64,000 nt of DNA from an uncultured Legionella sp. GTDB lineage: Bacteria; Pseudomonadota; Gammaproteobacteria; Legionellales; Legionellaceae. Numbering within the stretch: the stretch's first letter is position 1; each line of letters begins with the position of its first letter. The translations under genes and the position numbers were made by a program. Below the pieces are notes generated by a model. It was not told where the DNA came from and searched no databases. It saw nothing but the letters and a program-made list of their open reading frames with translations. Of the stretch, positions 56,592-64,000 are shown one piece after another. The stretch lies in contig CABHON010000015.1 in NCBI GenBank assembly GCA_902168255.1, forward strand, positions 1 through 64,000, read 5' to 3'.

Positions 56592-58061
56592 ATGTTTCAA
56601 ATAAATTTAGGTTATCTCATTACGCTTCTTATTTACTTCAGCATTATTTTTACCCTTTGTTATTACGCAAATAAGCACAATCGATCTTTGTCAGATTATA
56701 TGTTAGGAGGACGAGGGTTAAGCGGTCCTGTCACGGCTTTAGGTGCTGGCGCTTCCGACATGAGTGGATGGCTACTTTTAGCATTGCCTGGTGCTTTTTT
56801 TGTGGAAGGGCTGAATCAAATATGGATGCCAATTGGTTTAATTTTAGGCGCCTACATTAACTGGTTATGTGTCGCCCCACGCCTTCGTGTCTATACAGAA
56901 ATTGCCAATAACTCACTAACCATCCCTGCTTATTTTGATAATCGTTTCAGGGATACAACAAAAAAAATTCGGTGTGTCAGTGGTATTGTTGTTTTAATAT
57001 TTTTTACTTTTTACGCTGCAGCAGGATTTGTGAGCGGTGCATTACTGTTTAAAACCGAATTTGGCTTATCTTATGAGAAAGCATTATTACTGATTGCCAT
57101 TATTATCGCCGTTTATACCAGTGTGGGCGGTTTTCTTGCCATTAACTGGATTGATTTTTTTCAAGGCACACTCATGTTCTTCGCTTTATTAATTACCCCC
57201 GTTTATACCCTTTATCATATGGGTGGCTTGGATGATATGCTTCATCGATTAGAACCGCTAGGAAATCTTTACTTTTCTCCTTTTCATCATATTACCACTA
57301 TAGGACTAATTTCCTTGTTAGCGTGGGGGCTTGGCTATTTTGGACAACCACATATATTAGTGCGTTTTATGGCTGTCCGAGAAGTAAAGGCCTTAAAAAG
57401 TGCACGACGTATTTGTATGACCTGGATGACGTGCTCCCTTATTGGCGCTATGGGCGTTGGCATTATTGGACGAGCTTGGTTTATCAATGGTTTAGCTCAC
57501 CCTGAAAGTGATTTCTTAGAACTTGCCCAGAATCTCTTTGTCTCATGGATTGGAGGATTCTTATTTGCCGCTGTATTATCGGCGGTAATGAGTACTATTT
57601 CTGCCCAGTTATTAGCAGCTTCCAGTGCGCTAACTGAAGATTTTTATCATCGGTTTTTTAGAAGAAATGCGTCTCAAAAAGAACTGATTTGGATTGGTCG
57701 CTTAACGGTAGGATTCATCGCACTTATCGCTATTATTCTTGCCTATAATCCGCAAAGCAGTATTTTATCCTTGGTAAGTTATGCTTGGGCAGGCTTAGGC
57801 GCTTCCTTTGGGCCTGTTATATTATTTTCACTCTTTTGGCGTCGTATGACATTAAACGCCGCCATTGCAGGTATTTTGAGTGGAACAATCATTGTGATTA
57901 TCTGGAAAGCATGGCTGTCTACTTACGGTGGTATTTTTAATTTATATGAAATTGTCCCTGCATTTATTCTTTCTTCCTTAATCATTATTATTGTTAGTTA
58001 TCTCGATAATCCACCCGATGAAGCAATTACACAAGAGTTTGATAAGGTAGAAGAATTATGA
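56592..58061 (+). CDS. putP: Sodium/proline symporter
   Basis: SSS-family sodium:solute symporter with about 12-13 membrane helices. ALGAGASDMSGWLLLALPGAFF and YMLGGRGLSGPV are PutP-type; SSALTEDFY and WIGRLTVGF are family motifs in the second half. I start at the ATG at 56592 (489 aa; E. coli 502), because the frame upstream runs through a repeat fragment. Proline is the likely substrate; other solutes remain possible. The stop overlaps the next gene by four bases. Confidence 0.92.
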   Translation: MFQINLGYLITLLIYFSIIFTLCYYANKHNRSLSDYMLGGRGLSGPVTALGAGASDMSGWLLLALPGAFFVEGLNQIWMPIGLILGAYINWLCVAPRLRVYTEIANNSLTIPAYFDNRFRDTTKKIRCVSGIVVLIFFTFYAAAGFVSGALLFKTEFGLSYEKALLLIAIIIAVYTSVGGFLAINWIDFFQGTLMFFALLITPVYTLYHMGGLDDMLHRLEPLGNLYFSPFHHITTIGLISLLAWGLGYFGQPHILVRFMAVREVKALKSARRICMTWMTCSLIGAMGVGIIGRAWFINGLAHPESDFLELAQNLFVSWIGGFLFAAVLSAVMSTISAQLLAASSALTEDFYHRFFRRNASQKELIWIGRLTVGFIALIAIILAYNPQSSILSLVSYAWAGLGASFGPVILFSLFWRRMTLNAAIAGILSGTIIVIIWKAWLSTYGGIFNLYEIVPAFILSSLIIIIVSYLDNPPDEAITQEFDKVEEL

Positions 58062-59044
58062 AATATGCTTCTTATCTTATTGTAGCTAACAGTTTACCCC
58101 CAAGTTCGATTGTAAAAGAAATAGCGCAAAATAAAATCATTGTAGCTTTGGATGGTGTCGCATGCAATCTCGCTAAAGTAGGTATCAAACCAGATATTAT
58201 TATTGGGGATTTTGATTCGGTAGAAGAAAATGAACAGTATAAATATATCTGGGGAATAAAACAGGGCTTTAATGAACTTCAGGAAAAATCAAATAGCGTA
58301 TTTGATGAGCCTTATATAGGGAATTTTAATATCACCATTGTTCCTGCCAAAAATCAACAATATACTGACTTACAAAAAGCCATAAAATTTATTAAACAAC
58401 ATGTAACTCAATATACTCATTATCCACTTGCACATGATATTCATATTCTTTCTTCTCCTGGATTAAGAATAGATCATGAACTGTCTAGTATTTTTACTTT
58501 AAAAAGCGAATACAATAAAACCTGCCCAATTTATATGCATAGAGAATATCAAACCATTGAATATGTTACCAATGTAGATGTTATTATGCGTGGTAAATCT
58601 CTTGATTATTGTGGAGTTTTTGGTTTTCCTGATGCCACTATGTCGGTTAAAAATGCGGCGTTGGAATATGGAGACATCCACCCTTTTACTTTGTCTTTAA
58701 CGCGCCATAGTTCATCCAATAGAATGATGGACAATGAGGCTAAGGTAGGCATTCAAGGCCAAGCATTAATTGTGCATCCTCCTATGTATCCCTCACAAAG
58801 AACATTTTTTCAAAAAAATCGAACTGCACAATTATCAGAATTATTAGAAGATATGAAAAAGAAATTATATATTGGTACGGCATGTGATTGTTATCATGCG
58901 CTCAACCATATAGAAAATATACACGGTATTACATGCGTCACCCATCCTCTTCAAAAGTTAGGAACATTCAATAAAGACGAACTTATATTAATGTCTATTC
59001 CTGATGATGCATATGAATTATTTATGGCAGCCTTACCGGCTTGA
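58058..59044 (+). CDS. Thiamine pyrophosphokinase-like protein, 328 aa
   Basis: Residues 25-60 (VALDGVACNLAKVGIKPDIIIGDFDSV) match the thiamine-pyrophosphokinase catalytic domain, where the Asp residues bind Mg-ATP, and QQYTDLQKAIKFI near 103 is the second signature. After the catalytic half the C terminus (~120 residues) extends beyond the usual 220-residue enzyme. ATGA overlap with putP shows translational coupling. It may pyrophosphorylate thiamine or another alcohol; classic TPK motifs carry GGAN where this protein has GVACN. Confidence 0.75.
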   Translation: MKYASYLIVANSLPPSSIVKEIAQNKIIVALDGVACNLAKVGIKPDIIIGDFDSVEENEQYKYIWGIKQGFNELQEKSNSVFDEPYIGNFNITIVPAKNQQYTDLQKAIKFIKQHVTQYTHYPLAHDIHILSSPGLRIDHELSSIFTLKSEYNKTCPIYMHREYQTIEYVTNVDVIMRGKSLDYCGVFGFPDATMSVKNAALEYGDIHPFTLSLTRHSSSNRMMDNEAKVGIQGQALIVHPPMYPSQRTFFQKNRTAQLSELLEDMKKKLYIGTACDCYHALNHIENIHGITCVTHPLQKLGTFNKDELILMSIPDDAYELFMAALPA

Positions 59045-59084
59045 AACACTCGTTAACCTTCATATTCATGAATTTTAATTAATT

Positions 59085-59209
59085 TATACTCAAAGCAATT
59101 GAGTTTTCGGTACGGCGCAGACCGACATAAGCACCTGAGTGTACAAGTAGTACATGAGGATGCGAATGAGGGCTGCAACAAAACCGAAAATTCAAGTGCG
59201 CAGAGTATA
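59085..59209. repeat. 125-bp inverted-repeat element (family with 2639-2732)
   Basis: TACTCAAAGCAATTGAGTTT at the left and AAATTCAAGTGCGCAGAGTA at the right are inverted repeats with few mismatches; CGG/CCG pairs extend them inward. The interior includes a small palindrome (GTACAAGTAGTAC). No coding capacity. Confidence 0.8.
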
Positions 59210-59272
59210 TATGGATTTTTATTCATACAGAGCGTAGGATAAAGATAGAAATATTACTAAGAGGAAAAAAAA

Positions 59273-60013
59273 ATGAAAGAACAACAAGATACTTCTTTTA
59301 TCTTTGCTCACGATGTATTTTTGGGATTTCCTGTAGATGATCCTTATTGGCAAGACTTTTTTCAAAAACATAATATTGTTGTAAAACCTTATGATGATAT
59401 TGATCAAATGATAGTAGATTTGCACCAAGATTATGTTACAGCTGCTTTTTTGCCCGCTGGGGGCTATTATTATCTTCGCAATGATCCCTATGAGGGTATT
59501 GTTTCTGCTGGATTGGGAAAAGACCAACTGACAGATGAAACAGCCTATTTAATTGTTCGAAAAGAAAGTGATATTGAAACATTAGAAAATTTACGGCAAA
59601 AAAACTTTGCTTACATTAATCATGAATGTACAACAAGTTTTTTAGGATTAAATATTTATTTATCGCAGCATCATCTTTCCTATAAGAATTTTGTAAAAAA
59701 AATGATCGCTGTGAAAGGTTTCAAAGGACAAGTTGATGCAATGAGTGGGGTGTCGGAAGTAGATGCTACCATGCTATGGGATGTATATTGGCTAGAAAAT
59801 AAAGCCCTACAAGAAAAAACCAAAATTATTGGAAAGGTTTCTGAATTGCCCACACCACCTGTGATTTTTAATTCAGCAATTGGAGAACAATTAAAAACGG
59901 CTTTTACCCATCAATTGTTAAACTATAAACCAAATACTTCTTGGAAATATTCAGGTTTTGTACCATTTAAAAAGGAAAAGAATCTCCAGTTTTTTGATAA
60001 AATACCGAAGTAG
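59273..60013 (+). CDS. PhnD-like type 2 substrate-binding protein lacking a signal peptide
   Basis: 246 residues with the pattern of phosphate/phosphonate ABC binding proteins: an early strand-loop (FIFAHDVFLGFPV), a mid segment VTAAFLPAGGYYYL, LENLRQKNFAYINHECTTSFLGLNIYL and VDAMSGVSEVDATMLWDVYW, where the ligand-binding Ser/Thr normally lie. No signal peptide or lipobox is present; it starts MKEQQDTSF after AAGAGG. No ABC permease or ATPase genes are nearby. Probably a cytoplasmic or regulatory descendant; the ligand is unknown. Confidence 0.7.
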   Translation: MKEQQDTSFIFAHDVFLGFPVDDPYWQDFFQKHNIVVKPYDDIDQMIVDLHQDYVTAAFLPAGGYYYLRNDPYEGIVSAGLGKDQLTDETAYLIVRKESDIETLENLRQKNFAYINHECTTSFLGLNIYLSQHHLSYKNFVKKMIAVKGFKGQVDAMSGVSEVDATMLWDVYWLENKALQEKTKIIGKVSELPTPPVIFNSAIGEQLKTAFTHQLLNYKPNTSWKYSGFVPFKKEKNLQFFDKIPK

Positions 60014-60015
60014 AT

Positions 60016-63000
60016 TTAATACTTCCGTCTAATACTCATAAACATTTCCATCCAAGGACTATATTCTTCCTGCCACTCTTTAGGACGCCAAGGCAATTGA
60101 ACGTTTCGAAAGACTCGCTCTGGTTGAGGCATCATAATATTGAACCGCCCATCTTGAGAAGTTAGCCCAGCGCAGCCTTGTGGACTACCATTCGGATTTT
60201 CCGGATAATGCTCAGTTATTGAACCGTAATGATCGAGATAACGTAAAGTGACTAGAGAAGAAGCTTGCTCTTGAGCTATCTTATCACTCCATAAGGCTCT
60301 TCCTTCACCATGAGAAACAATAATAGGTAATTGACTGCCAACCATTCGCTCGAAAAACCAAGAAGGTGTTTTTTCAATTTGGACAAGGCTCAAGCGAGAT
60401 TCAAATTGTGCTGATATATTTTTGGTAAAAATGGGCCAATGGTCAGTACCTGGAATAATTTTTTTGAGATGAACGAACATTTGAGCGCCGTTAGCAACAC
60501 CTAAGGCGAAAGTATCAGATCGGGCAAAAAAAGCCTGGAATTGATTAAGGGTATAGGCATGATGCAAAATAGTATTAGCCCAACCACGGCCGGCACCGAA
60601 AACATCACCATAAGAAAAACCACTACAAGCGATTAATCCTACAAAAGGATCTAAGGTTACGCGCTTTTCAATAATATCACTCATGTGCACATCAATGGCG
60701 CGAAACCCTGCTGCATCAAAAGCAGCAGCCATTTCACTATGTCCATTGGTTCCTTGTTCTCGCAAAATAGCAATTTTAGGTAAATGTTGAGGAATGGGAG
60801 GAGGAAAATGTGCAAAAGAAGTAAAAGCACTTAAGCCAGGATTTTCTTTGTCCGATAACATTTCCCATTCTTGTTGTGCACATTGAGGATTATCTCGTAA
60901 AGCCTGAATATAAGCACTGGTTTGTTGCCATAATTTTTGCCAGCTATGTCGCTCTTCGGAGAGTACTACATGGCTTTTTACACGAAAAGTAATATGGTCT
61001 TGATCATTGGTTCGGCCAATAATATGGACACATTCAGTAAGTGCATTTTCTTTGGCTAAATCAAAAATACGATCTCTGTCTTCAGCACGAACTTGGATAA
61101 CTACGCCAGGTTCCTCGTTAAAAAGTGCTGCCTTGGCATCTTCACCTAGGTTTTCTAATTGCACTGTAATACCAGTATGAGAAACAAACGCCATTTCACA
61201 TATACAGCTAAACAGTCCACCATCAGAGCGATCATGATAGGCTAGTAATTTGCCTTCTTCATTTAATGTTTGAATAAGGGTGAATAAGCCTTTTACCTCT
61301 TCAATATTATCCACATCTGCCGATTCACCCTTATTATCTTGGTATACTTGGGCAAAAGCACTTCCGCCGAGACGATTTTTTTTGTGACCTAAGTCAATAA
61401 GCATTAATCGTGTATCAGGTGTTTCTAAACACAGTTCAGGCGTAAGTGTTTTTTGAATATTTTCTACAGGGGCAAAAGCAGAAACAACCAGGGATAATGG
61501 AGAAATTTGCTCTGCTGTTTGCATGGAAAGAGAGTTATTTTCCTCAGTTATACATAAACTTAAGTTAGCGCAGAAATTTAAGCATGCTTCTTGCACACCT
61601 ATGTATAAAGCAGAGTCTTGGGCAATATCACCACAAGCAGCCATCCAGTTAGTCGCTAGTTTTACATCATAAAGTTTAGAAATAGGTGCTGCAGCAATAT
61701 TTAATAATGCCTCCGTAATGGCTAAACGGACGCTTGCCTTAGGATTAAAAATGGCTGAAATAGGGCGCTCACCCATAGCCATTGCTGAGCCACTAAAAGA
61801 TTTAAAGTTATTGGCAATAACGCCGACATCAGCTACTGGCACTTGCCAACGACCTACTAAGGGATCACGGGCAACCAGTCCTCCCACACTTCGATCAGCA
61901 ATAGTAATAAGAAAGTGCTTACTCGCCACGCTAGGAAGTGTTAGGATCCTTTCAGCTGTTTCTTTCCAATCATATGAGCTTGTATCCAAAGCTGATTGCT
62001 CTTTTTCTTCAGGAAAATTAGCATCACGTATAGTTTCAGGAGTATATTCAAATAATAAGGATAAAGGGAGGTCAATGGATTTATTATTGGTCTGGGAATC
62101 ATGGATAGTTAAAACAGCATTTTCTTGAGTGCGGCCAATAACAACATAAGGACATCGTTCCCGAGTTGCAATGTTTTTAAATAAGTCCAAACCAACTTCA
62201 TCAACTGCTAACACATAACATTCCTGGGCTTTGTTACATAAAGCAGCTAACGGTATAGGTTCACCATTCGAAATAGCACATAAATCAATATGGGCGCCAA
62301 TACCACTTTTATGGATTAACTCGGCTAAAGCATTTGCTAATCCAACTTTTCCAACACTCTGGATAGACACAATAGGATTAGTCGCACCATATTGCCCACA
62401 ATTCTTAATCACTTCTTGGCACCGGCGCTGCATTTCAGGATTACTGCGTTGAATAGAGACGAGGTGAGCGCCTAAAATAATAAGCGGTGTTCCTGTAGAA
62501 ATTGATTTTTTATGTAGTTGCTGGCGTTCAATATTACCCATGCCACCAGTAATATAGATTGGTTTGTCATACCCATACATTTCATTTTCAAACGTTCTGA
62601 AATAACCAATAATTTGCGGGCGACCATATTCATTTGTATAGGACGCAGCGGCTACCGGTGCCTCAATAATGATACGCAAAGATGAGACAGTAGTAGTATG
62701 GGAGTTATTTTTCTCCCAGGGGCGAATAAAATGAGGAATATGTAAATTCGATACGGTAAAACCACATAATCCAGCACGAGAAATAGCACCTCGCCCAACA
62801 GCGCTTTCATTACCCATTTCATTACCTACACCCATTACAGCTTCATATGATATATTGGGTATAAGATGACTATGTGTTTCAACTGACATTACAATATCAT
62901 AGGTGCCAGGATGATAGCGGTATAACTGTGTTTCTTTTTCAGGAGAAAAATAAGCGTTATGGTGTTCACCTCCAATGACAGCAGCATTATCTACATAAGC

Positions 63001-63756
63001 GGATAAAACATTGCCTGAGAAAAGAGCATGCGTTTGTTTAATCATTGAAATAAGTGTTGAATGCTGCTGGGTATTTTTTTTCCCATTGATGTGCCAACGA
63101 GCGTTAAATATTTGTTCACTATATTGCCCAGAATTTTCTTCGGCAAACATCATTAATTCAATATCACTAGGATTACGTTTAATAGTGATAAAGTGGTTAT
63201 ATAAATACATCATTTCACTTTTACTAAGTGATAAATCATATTCTTGATTGATTTTTTCTAGTGCCGGCATCCCTTCTTCTATCAGATTAATCCAACGTGT
63301 TTTATCTAATAATGACTGCTCAAACAGAATCTTTGCTTCTTCTGGTTTTGTAATAATTAACTCTGTGAGTGAATCATGTAGTAAAGGATAAATAGAAGCA
63401 AAAGACGCTTGCTCAGAGGCAACAAAATTATAAACAATACCTTGCTCAATGTTTTCAATTTCAGTTAGTCCACACCGATGAAGAATTTCCCTCGCATTAC
63501 TTGACCAACAGGTACTAGAACGAGGAATGCAAATACAAGATTTTTGCGACTCTTCTTGAGGCTGTATTTGTAGAAGATGAGTTAATTTTTCATTTTGTTC
63601 AGATGAAAGGGTATTAGCTAATTGAACAAAATATATTTTTTGGATAGAAAGCGTTTGAATATCAGGAACAATGTGTTTAATTTTAACCAATAAACGTTCT
63701 TGCCGAAAATCAGATAATGCTTTTTCGCCAAAAAAATAGTTAAACTTACCCATCAT
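60016..63756 (-). CDS. purL: Phosphoribosylformylglycinamidine synthase (large, single-chain)
   Basis: Fourth step of de novo purine synthesis, FGAR to FGAM, with glutamine. N-terminal PurS-like part, then two AIR-synthase-like halves (SVETHSHLIPNISYEAVMGVGNEMGNE; HDRSDGGLFSCICEMAF) and a C-terminal glutaminase (AILREQGTNGHSEMAAAF; Cys in GLIACSGFSYGDVFGAG; HGEG). I start at 63756 (1246 aa): MMGKFNYFFGEKALSDFR aligns with E. coli PurL and GGA lies just upstream. The frame is open to a TTG at 63795, but that lies in the ssb terminator hairpin. Two bases separate its stop from the convergent PhnD-like gene. Confidence 0.97.
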   Translation of the reverse strand: MMGKFNYFFGEKALSDFRQERLLVKIKHIVPDIQTLSIQKIYFVQLANTLSSEQNEKLTHLLQIQPQEESQKSCICIPRSSTCWSSNAREILHRCGLTEIENIEQGIVYNFVASEQASFASIYPLLHDSLTELIITKPEEAKILFEQSLLDKTRWINLIEEGMPALEKINQEYDLSLSKSEMMYLYNHFITIKRNPSDIELMMFAEENSGQYSEQIFNARWHINGKKNTQQHSTLISMIKQTHALFSGNVLSAYVDNAAVIGGEHHNAYFSPEKETQLYRYHPGTYDIVMSVETHSHLIPNISYEAVMGVGNEMGNESAVGRGAISRAGLCGFTVSNLHIPHFIRPWEKNNSHTTTVSSLRIIIEAPVAAASYTNEYGRPQIIGYFRTFENEMYGYDKPIYITGGMGNIERQQLHKKSISTGTPLIILGAHLVSIQRSNPEMQRRCQEVIKNCGQYGATNPIVSIQSVGKVGLANALAELIHKSGIGAHIDLCAISNGEPIPLAALCNKAQECYVLAVDEVGLDLFKNIATRERCPYVVIGRTQENAVLTIHDSQTNNKSIDLPLSLLFEYTPETIRDANFPEEKEQSALDTSSYDWKETAERILTLPSVASKHFLITIADRSVGGLVARDPLVGRWQVPVADVGVIANNFKSFSGSAMAMGERPISAIFNPKASVRLAITEALLNIAAAPISKLYDVKLATNWMAACGDIAQDSALYIGVQEACLNFCANLSLCITEENNSLSMQTAEQISPLSLVVSAFAPVENIQKTLTPELCLETPDTRLMLIDLGHKKNRLGGSAFAQVYQDNKGESADVDNIEEVKGLFTLIQTLNEEGKLLAYHDRSDGGLFSCICEMAFVSHTGITVQLENLGEDAKAALFNEEPGVVIQVRAEDRDRIFDLAKENALTECVHIIGRTNDQDHITFRVKSHVVLSEERHSWQKLWQQTSAYIQALRDNPQCAQQEWEMLSDKENPGLSAFTSFAHFPPPIPQHLPKIAILREQGTNGHSEMAAAFDAAGFRAIDVHMSDIIEKRVTLDPFVGLIACSGFSYGDVFGAGRGWANTILHHAYTLNQFQAFFARSDTFALGVANGAQMFVHLKKIIPGTDHWPIFTKNISAQFESRLSLVQIEKTPSWFFERMVGSQLPIIVSHGEGRALWSDKIAQEQASSLVTLRYLDHYGSITEHYPENPNGSPQGCAGLTSQDGRFNIMMPQPERVFRNVQLPWRPKEWQEEYSPWMEMFMSIRRKY

Positions 63757-63781
63757 TTTTTCCAAAAGTGCTTTGAAAGAG

Positions 63782-63800
63782 GCCTCTTTTTTCAAGAGGC
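63782..63800 (-). terminator. Hairpin between ssb and purL
   Basis: On the minus strand GCCTCTT and AAGAGGC pair around GAAAA, followed by CTCTTTC. It lies 20 bp after the ssb stop and upstream of the purL start I prefer. Confidence 0.6.
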
Positions 63801-63819
63801 ATCTTTAAATTTTCTTCTA

Positions 63820-64000
63820 TTAGAAAGGAATATCGTCATCAAAATCTTTGTTTTTATTTTGATTGCTCGGCGTCGTATCCGTTGAGCCAAAAGAACCGTT
63901 ATCTGAAGGGAAATCAGGCGCATTACCCGAGTTTTGTTGGGAAAACATCTCATATTCAGGAGGCATAGATTGTTCTCCTGCACCACGAGCATCCAACATT
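63820..64000 (-). CDS. ssb: Single-stranded DNA-binding protein, 3' end only
   Basis: The last 59 codons of SSB, cut by the window edge. The reading frame ends in the Gln/Asn/Gly/Ser-rich disordered linker and the universal acidic tip DFDDDIPF, which recruits repair and replication partners. The upstream OB fold is off the window. A different frame here (63792-63992) is open but meaningless. Confidence 0.93.
   Translation of the reverse strand, partial: MLDARGAGEQSMPPEYEMFSQQNSGNAPDFPSDNGSFGSTDTTPSNQNKNKDFDDDIPF

Noticed and set aside
61307-61315. Perfect DnaA box TTATCCACA
   Set aside because: A single box inside purL with no cluster or AT-rich unwinding region nearby, so not an origin.
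63792-63992. Minus-strand 66-residue open frame
   Set aside because: It is a shadow of ssb; the adjacent frame ends in the SSB signature DFDDDIPF and explains the bases.

Overview
The window is an AT-rich stretch of a gammaproteobacterial chromosome. The best guess is order Legionellales (Legionella/Coxiella/Berkiella-like, probably intracellular or host-associated). The evidence is a Legionella-type major outer membrane protein, an ankyrin-repeat protein, several large unrecognised proteins, many short palindromic repeats, and gene orders typical of the group (recA-recX-alaS-lysC-csrA, rplM-rpsI-petABC, rsmG-parA-parB, atpIBEFHAGDC). The genus cannot be fixed from sequence alone. Bases 1-76 are poly-T plus an Illumina/Nextera P7 adapter, so the left edge is a contig end and not biology.

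Layout. 0.1-4.5 kb (minus): a hypothetical gene, sppA-type peptidase, RNase T and dihydroorotase. 4.6-6.9 kb (plus): two outer-membrane barrel genes with matching promoters and signal peptides. 7-10.6 kb (plus): hisC, phhB, tRNA-Arg(CCT), hemL and a DUF2845-like secreted protein. 10.7-21.2 kb (minus): the accessory region, with an 8.45-kb gene for a 2816-residue protein (lysozyme-like and class-3-lipase-like domains, TPR-like repeats, a duplicated membrane module) and an ankyrin-like gene. Both are embedded among relics of the flanking genes. 21.3-27.9 kb (minus): a close-packed run rsmG-parA-parB-phrB-queH-vanX and a frameshifted MFS/spermidine-synthase-like gene. 28.2-34 kb (plus): recA-recX-alaS-lysC-csrA. 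34-39.4 kb: a polyhydroxybutyrate cluster (phaB, phaC, phaP, and a second, divergent phaC). 39.6-46.7 kb (minus): the complete ATP synthase operon. 47-51.3 kb (minus): cytochrome bc1, rpsI-rplM, folE and a HIT protein. 51.4-56.4 kb (plus): two large unknown proteins with Ser/Pro-rich tails. 56.6-60 kb (plus): putP, a thiamine-pyrophosphokinase-like gene and a PhnD-like binding protein without signal peptide. 60-64 kb (minus): purL and the 3' end of ssb.

How the genes fit together. Most of the window is housekeeping: respiration and ATP synthesis, DNA repair and segregation, purine, pyrimidine, histidine, heme and folate synthesis, and carbon storage as PHB. The unusual biology is at 10.4-22.7 kb. 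Pieces of the DUF2845 gene and of the MFS/spermidine-synthase gene recur on both sides of the giant gene and again before the ankyrin gene, as if the two accessory genes sit in duplicated, decaying copies of one locus. At least four families of short inverted-repeat elements are scattered through the window. One copy lies in the 5' coding region of vanX and another between atpG and atpD.
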